Under the pieces are notes generated by a model. It saw nothing but the letters and a program-made list of their open reading frames with translations, was not told where the DNA came from and did not search any database. A program made the position numbers and the translations under genes. A DNA stretch of 64,000 nucleotides from an uncultured Desulfobacter sp. (GTDB lineage: Bacteria > Desulfobacterota > Desulfobacteria > Desulfobacterales > Desulfobacteraceae), in the NCBI RefSeq assembly GCF_963664415.1, contig NZ_OY761445.1, forward strand, positions 124,001 to 188,000. The letters are read 5' to 3'. Shown here piece by piece: positions 60,601-64,000 of this stretch. The number at the start of each line of letters is the position of its first letter. The first letter of the stretch is position 1.

Positions 60601-61460
60601 CCGATGAATCAGGCCAACTCACTGATTCGGTTCTCCTGGTAGAAGACAATGATGCCGCCATCATACAGATTCAAAAAATCCTTGAGGAACTGGACATCAC
60701 TGTATCCCTTGCAAAAGACGGAAACGAGGCCCTGGCCTATCTTGAAACACACCGCCCCCAGGGTATTATCCTGGATCTGATGATGCCTCACGTAGACGGT
60801 TTCCAGGTGCTTGAAGCCCTGAAACAGAATCCGGAGATCCGCCATATTCCGGTGCTGGTCCTCAGCGCCAAAGAACTCACGGCAGAAGAGCATAATCGCC
60901 TACAGTCCAACAATATCCACCAGTTCATCCAAAAGGGTGACGTGGACAAGTCCGAATTGATGGTCATGGTCCAACAGATGCTCGGCATCTACCAGCCGGT
61001 GCCTGTTTCACAGCCATCCGCGGCCCCCCCTAAAGATGAATCCCGGAAAAAAGAGGCGTCCCAAAAGACGCCTGCTTCCCGGGATATGAATCCATGCCTT
61101 CTGGTGGTCGAAGACAATCCGGACAATCTGATCACCGTCAAAGCCGTTCTGGGTAAAGACTATGAGATCCAGTCGGCAGCGGACGGCGAAACAGGACTTA
61201 AAAAGGCCCGGCAGATCATTCCCGCCTTGATTTTGCTCGACATGTCTCTTCCCAAGATGGATGGCATGCAGGTTTTGGAGGCCCTTAAAGCGGACCCCGC
61301 AACCGAACAGATCCCAGTTATCGCCTTGACGGCCCAGGCCATGAAAGGAGACAGGGAACGGATGATAGAGGCTGGGTGTAGCGACTATATTTCCAAACCC
61401 ATTGAGCCGGATTTGGTCAAAAAGACCATCGCAAAATGGTACCATCAGGAGAACCGATGA
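57609..61460 (+). CDS. Hybrid histidine kinase with HAMP, GAF and four receiver domains
   Basis: 1283 residues from the ATG at 57609 (AAAGGA upstream). Helix 1 at about 15-35, a periplasmic helical bundle, helix 2 near 200-220 (VIFFVIGLIAIFLITGFMV), HAMP, GAF (280-420), a coiled coil, HisKA (FLSNMSHELRTPLNSVNAL), HATPase (VTDTGVGIPVKDIETIF, GTGLGLSIAYKAA), then four receivers starting near 750 (LIVDDDPK), 870 (MVVDDNALD), 1015 (LLVEDNDAA) and 1160 (LVVEDNPDN). Four serial receivers point to a multi-step or branched relay. The stop overlaps the next start as ATGA. Confidence 0.9.
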   Translation: MRILENMTVRSRLVLSGVVIVIFFIIFGGVSIGQMQRLGELTAILYNHPLKVSNAALDARAGVINIHCDMKDIYDAKTTPAIALAIQKIQSEERRVYEALELINRRILGNEGKELVAETIDMFSNWKPIRVEVEEMVINKGMASADMIIREKAATYADRLEHKMSQLANYARNKADGFMADAERVKARIVNSVIFFVIGLIAIFLITGFMVSSNIMSSLEVLKQTLAGITKTGELAKASLSGKNEITEIAEHFNRVVDRMQNVFWVADGENMLNRELFQGLSTEAIMETGVTKTARYVDACAGAIYQYRQDEKKLELCASYALMERSHLGNSFSLGQGIVGQVAREKKAILLSHIKREEAQAQSGTVSEPPLVIFAVPLMFEQDLLYGVMEIASFKKLGEPEQDFIKSSADIVATLMHTSQQNQRIKGLLEEAEKSNKVLLDQADELTSMNEEASQQARELHEQNRALEIQRREIEEANRLKSEFLSNMSHELRTPLNSVNALSRVLIQQAQGRITHEEMNYLTIIERNGKHLLSLINNILDLSKIESGQVELDITRFSLAQLINNLVENLIPLSDEKGLSLTFETEQELPEMSSDKSRVFQILQNIVANAIKFTEKGSVRIRAGEERQMFVIRVTDTGVGIPVKDIETIFNEFRQADGASTRKFEGTGLGLSIAYKAAKILGGDIQVDSTEGQGSEFTVFLPKECPGDFQAAASPSQEALSHQPEPPKKPAEKPSTERKPVNQKNILIVDDDPKILAFMARTFQAEGYGTLVTTSGQEALELAAKYQPFAITLDVIMPGMDGWEVLTRLKKETITAHIPVIIVSVSQDRETGIALGAVGYISKPVDSGLLMTEMRRVLGELPLSVMVVDDNALDRDNVVRILRKEGIKAATAEDGEACLSRLKTTRPDLLVLDLVMPEMDGFELLEKIRSIPEHETLPVIVVTAKDLTREEKKQLEKLASSVLLKSPLTPDQLMEKIKKIFEEMPEPPPDDVSGPPADESGQLTDSVLLVEDNDAAIIQIQKILEELDITVSLAKDGNEALAYLETHRPQGIILDLMMPHVDGFQVLEALKQNPEIRHIPVLVLSAKELTAEEHNRLQSNNIHQFIQKGDVDKSELMVMVQQMLGIYQPVPVSQPSAAPPKDESRKKEASQKTPASRDMNPCLLVVEDNPDNLITVKAVLGKDYEIQSAADGETGLKKARQIIPALILLDMSLPKMDGMQVLEALKADPATEQIPVIALTAQAMKGDRERMIEAGCSDYISKPIEPDLVKKTIAKWYHQENR

Positions 61461-63529
61461 ACCAGATACTGGTCATAGACGACAAACCAGACAATCTTGT
61501 GGCGATCAACGCCCTGCTTAACCTCTATATTTCCCCCTGTGAAGTGATTACGGCCAAGTCGGGGCGGGAAGGACTGGAGTTGGCCATGGCCCGGAAGCCG
61601 GACACTATCCTGCTGGATATCCACATGCCGGAAATGGACGGTTTTGAGGTGTTGACGGTTTTGAAAAACAACCCCGGCACCGCTCATATCCCCGTGGTCA
61701 TTCTCACGGCCATGAAGACCACCTCCCGCCACAGGGTCAGGGCTCTGGAGCAGGGAGCGGAGGCATTTTTAACAAAACCGATCAACGAAGCGGAACTGGC
61801 CGCCCAGGTCAAGGCCATGCTGCGCATCAAAAAAGCCGAGGATCTGATGCGCCAGGAAAAACTGATGCTCCGGGATGAGCTGCGGGACCGGGTCAGGGAT
61901 CTGGAAAAGCTCAACGCCCTTCTGGTAAAGGAAGTTGAAGAGCACAGACAGACCGAAAAAAACCTCATGGAAAGCGAGGTGCGCTTCCAAAAGGTTTTCA
62001 ACAGTCAGTTGGAAGCCATTTTCATCGTGGACAACAAAGTCCCAGGAAGGGTCATTGACTGCAATTCTGCGGCTTGCAACACTTTCGGATACGAACACGG
62101 AGAGCTGGCCGGTGAAGGTCTGGGCAATCTTTTTGTCGGCTCGATCCAGCACCAGGCCTTCATGGACATGCTTGAGCCGGCACTCAATGAAAATGGGTTC
62201 CTCAAGGATGTGGCCTTTTCCATGAAACGCAAAGACGGTACGGTATTCCCCTCTGAAATTACTGTATTTGAAATGCGCAATCAGCAGGGAGAAAAAGGAG
62301 ATCGGATCGTCAGTGTCCGGGATCTGACGGAACGTAAGCAATTGGAATCCATTCTCCAGCAAGCCCAGAAGATGGAATCCATCGGAACACTTGCAGGGGG
62401 AATCGCCCACGATTTCAACAACATTCTCTCTCCGCTCATCGGATTTGCAGAACTCCTTGAGATGGACCTTCCCAAAGAGGGGCCGGAGCAGGAAAACCTT
62501 GCCGAAATCCTCAAGGCGGCCTTCAGGGCTAAAGAGCTGGTAAAGCAGATTCTGACCTTCAGCCGTCAGACCGACCGGGAACTGATGCAACTGAAATTAC
62601 AGCCCATTTTAAAGGAAGTAACCAAGCTGCTCAAGGCCTCCATCCCCAAAACCATTCTCATAGAGACCAAAATCGGAAAAGAATGCGGACTTGTAAAGGC
62701 CGATCCCACTGAGATCCACCAGATCGTAATGAATCTAGCTACCAATGCCTACCACGCCATGGAAGAAAACGGGGGAACCCTGGTCATTTCCCTGGAACAG
62801 ACCCGGATCGACGGGGAAAACCCAGAGCTGCCCGAGCTGCCCCCGGGACGCTATGCCTGCCTGAGCATCAAAGACACAGGCACCGGAATAGATGCGGCCA
62901 TAATGAAACGGCTGTTCGATCCCTATTTTACCACCAAGGAAACCGGCAAGGGAACAGGCCTTGGACTTTCTGTGGTCCAGGGAATCGTCCAGAAAAGCCA
63001 TGGGGAGATCCGGATTGACAGTAAAGTGGGCGAAGGAACCGAGGTCCAGGTCTTTTTACCTGTGGTCACCAAATCCGAAGACGATAACGGGGTTGAGAAA
63101 ACAGGCCCCCTGCCCTGCGGAACCGAGCACATCCTTTTTGTGGATGATGAAGAAGCCATTGTCAGGTTCCAGACCCGGGTGCTGGAGCGGCTGGGATATA
63201 CTGTCACGGAATGCACAGACAGCCGAAATGCATTTGATCTTTTCAAAGCAAATCCGTCGTTATTCGATCTGCTGATCTCCGATATGACCATGCCCCATAT
63301 GACCGGAGAACGGCTGGTTAAAGAATGCCTGGCGGTTCGGCCTGATTTGCCGGTGATTATCTGCACCGGTTTCAGCGAACAGGTTTCTATTCAAAAAATG
63401 GAGTCCATCGGTATCAAAGGATTTTTGATGAAACCCGTAGACCGGGTCGAAATCGCCTGGACCATCCGGAAATGCCTGGATAAAAATGGCCTTGATCCGA
63501 TCTCACCGGACCCGCCCCGGCAGGAATAA
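61457..63529 (+). CDS. Hybrid histidine kinase with receivers at both ends and a PAS domain
   Basis: 690 residues from the ATG at 61457, which overlaps the previous TGA. N-terminal receiver (LVIDDKPDN, Asp in DTILLDIHMPEMDG), coiled coil, PAS (175-290), HisKA (GTLAGGIAHDFNNILS), HATPase (GTGIDAAIMKRLFDPY, GTGLGLSVVQG) and a C-terminal receiver (LFVDDEEA, Asp in DLLISDMTMPHMTG). It is soluble and without a transmembrane helix. It probably receives phosphate from the upstream kinase and passes it on. The coupled start implies a fixed ratio of the two kinases. Confidence 0.9.
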   Translation: MNQILVIDDKPDNLVAINALLNLYISPCEVITAKSGREGLELAMARKPDTILLDIHMPEMDGFEVLTVLKNNPGTAHIPVVILTAMKTTSRHRVRALEQGAEAFLTKPINEAELAAQVKAMLRIKKAEDLMRQEKLMLRDELRDRVRDLEKLNALLVKEVEEHRQTEKNLMESEVRFQKVFNSQLEAIFIVDNKVPGRVIDCNSAACNTFGYEHGELAGEGLGNLFVGSIQHQAFMDMLEPALNENGFLKDVAFSMKRKDGTVFPSEITVFEMRNQQGEKGDRIVSVRDLTERKQLESILQQAQKMESIGTLAGGIAHDFNNILSPLIGFAELLEMDLPKEGPEQENLAEILKAAFRAKELVKQILTFSRQTDRELMQLKLQPILKEVTKLLKASIPKTILIETKIGKECGLVKADPTEIHQIVMNLATNAYHAMEENGGTLVISLEQTRIDGENPELPELPPGRYACLSIKDTGTGIDAAIMKRLFDPYFTTKETGKGTGLGLSVVQGIVQKSHGEIRIDSKVGEGTEVQVFLPVVTKSEDDNGVEKTGPLPCGTEHILFVDDEEAIVRFQTRVLERLGYTVTECTDSRNAFDLFKANPSLFDLLISDMTMPHMTGERLVKECLAVRPDLPVIICTGFSEQVSIQKMESIGIKGFLMKPVDRVEIAWTIRKCLDKNGLDPISPDPPRQE

Positions 63530-63616
63530 CACTGCCTCCGATAGGGGTACCTTTCTTTTCTAAATCCGCTCTGATATTTCCATAGTGGGCGGCGGCATTA
63601 TCATCATAGGGAAGGA

Positions 63617-63640
63617 CTTAACTTTCAACAAAAAGTTAAG
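63617..63640. repeat. CTTAACTTT-type inverted repeat, copy 2
   Basis: CTTAACTTT at 63617-63625 is inverted at 63632-63640 with a 6-base spacer, the same arms and spacing as in the repeat at 24293-24316. It lies between converging kinase and folD genes (63530-63679), where nothing else is seen. It could be a terminator or a site used by the recombinase at 23.5 kb. Confidence 0.55.
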
Positions 63641-63679
63641 ATTGATAGTTTCCTTCCATAGAGGCCACGGTATATCCTA

Positions 63680-64000
63680 TTAAAAATCTTTCAGGGCATA
63701 CTGGGCAGCTCTAAGGGTATTTTTCATGAGCATAGCAATGGTCATAGGCCCTACGCCGCCAGGAACAGGGGTAATTTTTCCTGCAATTTCTTTGGCTGCA
63801 TCAAAGTCCACATCGCCTTTAAGGATCGCTCTTCCTGTGGATTCATTTACACCCACACGATTGACACCGACGTCAATAACAGTGGCCCCAGGCTTAATCC
63901 ATTCGGGTTTTACAAGATCCGGAACACCGGCCGCAACAACGAGGATATCTGCATGTTTACAATGGCCCGCAAGATCTTTAGTCCTTGTATGAACTATGGT
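63680..64000 (-). CDS. folD: Bifunctional methylene-THF dehydrogenase/cyclohydrolase (3' part)
   Basis: 107 C-terminal codons of FolD, running off the right edge. The Rossmann part TIVHTRTKDLAGHCKHADIL and the signature PGGVGPMTIAMLM near the end are clear, with VIDVGVNRV before them. FolD interconverts methylene-, methenyl- and formyl-tetrahydrofolate. In this strand orientation the 5' end lies outside the window. It fits one-carbon metabolism as does the gcv locus at the other end. Confidence 0.93.
   Translation of the reverse strand, partial: TIVHTRTKDLAGHCKHADILVVAAGVPDLVKPEWIKPGATVIDVGVNRVGVNESTGRAILKGDVDFDAAKEIAGKITPVPGGVGPMTIAMLMKNTLRAAQYALKDF

Noticed and set aside
61769..62590. A 273-codon open frame on the minus strand
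   Set aside because: It is antisense to the HisKA/PAS part of a well-supported hybrid kinase. High third-position bias of the real gene creates such shadows.
1..64000. CRISPR arrays, tRNA and rRNA genes
   Set aside because: No direct-repeat/spacer pattern, no cloverleaf candidate and no rRNA-like segment was found by eye.

Overview
The window is chromosomal DNA of a Gram-negative anaerobe, most likely a sulfate-reducing member of the Desulfobacterota (Desulfobacterales-like). This is inferred from the gene mix: a NapC/NrfH-type cytochrome beside an octaheme HAO-like cytochrome, a hybrid-cluster protein with a rubredoxin, a stand-alone dihydroorotate dehydrogenase-like protein, many hybrid histidine kinases and sigma-54 activators, and a heavy load of insertion sequences. 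No 16S gene or other decisive taxonomic marker is present, so the assignment is an inference. No rRNA, tRNA or CRISPR array was recognised.

Layout. 1-12.1 kb is core metabolism: the 5' end of gcvT, an Lrp/AsnC regulator, lpd, a PatB/MalY-type aminotransferase, a split NtrC-like pair (separate receiver and sigma-54 activator), a FabH-like ketoacyl synthase, pgi, a left-handed beta-helix protein, glmM and a Bax-inhibitor-1 family membrane protein. 12.5-16.4 kb is an accessory island with IncP-like relaxosome genes (two tandem TraK-like genes, TraL, TraM), a frameshifted replication-type protein and a Rha-type phage regulator. 16.4-23.5 kb holds small genes (DUF2442/DUF4160, YaeQ, RNase HI-like, a frameshifted YaiI, YehS, zinc ribbon, thioesterase, metallo-hydrolase, methyltransferase, GNAT), a candidate 147-bp MITE and a trmO remnant. 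23.5-28.6 kb is a mobile-element zone: a tyrosine recombinase among inverted repeats, an IS630 element inserted precisely in a vapC toxin gene behind its AbrB-type antitoxin gene, and an IS1634-type element with a 6-bp target duplication.

29.5-36.8 kb is the most coherent functional block. It carries NrfH-like and octaheme HAO-like cytochromes, rubredoxin, Hcp, a siroheme/ferredoxin-type iron-sulfur protein, a cupin, a glutamine amidotransferase, and a broken CBS-HPP pair (HPP proteins are linked to nitrite transport). Four FNR/HcpR-like palindromes (TTGAY-N4-RTCAA) lie in front of hcp, the Fe-S gene and the amidotransferase/CBS pair. I read this as a nitrite/NO/hydroxylamine reduction and defence module with one shared regulator that is not in the window.

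36.8-55.0 kb is bracketed by two same-orientation copies of one rve-type IS, each damaged differently. It holds a truncated alpha/beta hydrolase; a sigma-54 activator facing an isochorismatase-fold hydrolase, a secreted cupredoxin-like protein and a PNPOx-FNR fusion flavoprotein (with sigma-54 promoter and operator palindromes); a truncated disulfide oxidoreductase joined to an IS1380 stub; two very large hybrid histidine kinases, one with a c-type heme sensor domain; a DHOD-like protein; two small proteins; and catalase.

55.3-64 kb holds a UPF0175/DUF3368 toxin-antitoxin pair, a degraded spacer, a CheR-hybrid kinase-hybrid kinase signalling operon, and the 3' end of folD. Several genes carry single-base indels in short homopolymers (positions about 12690, 19193, 36150, 36357). 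These may be real decay or sequencing errors, and raw reads should decide.
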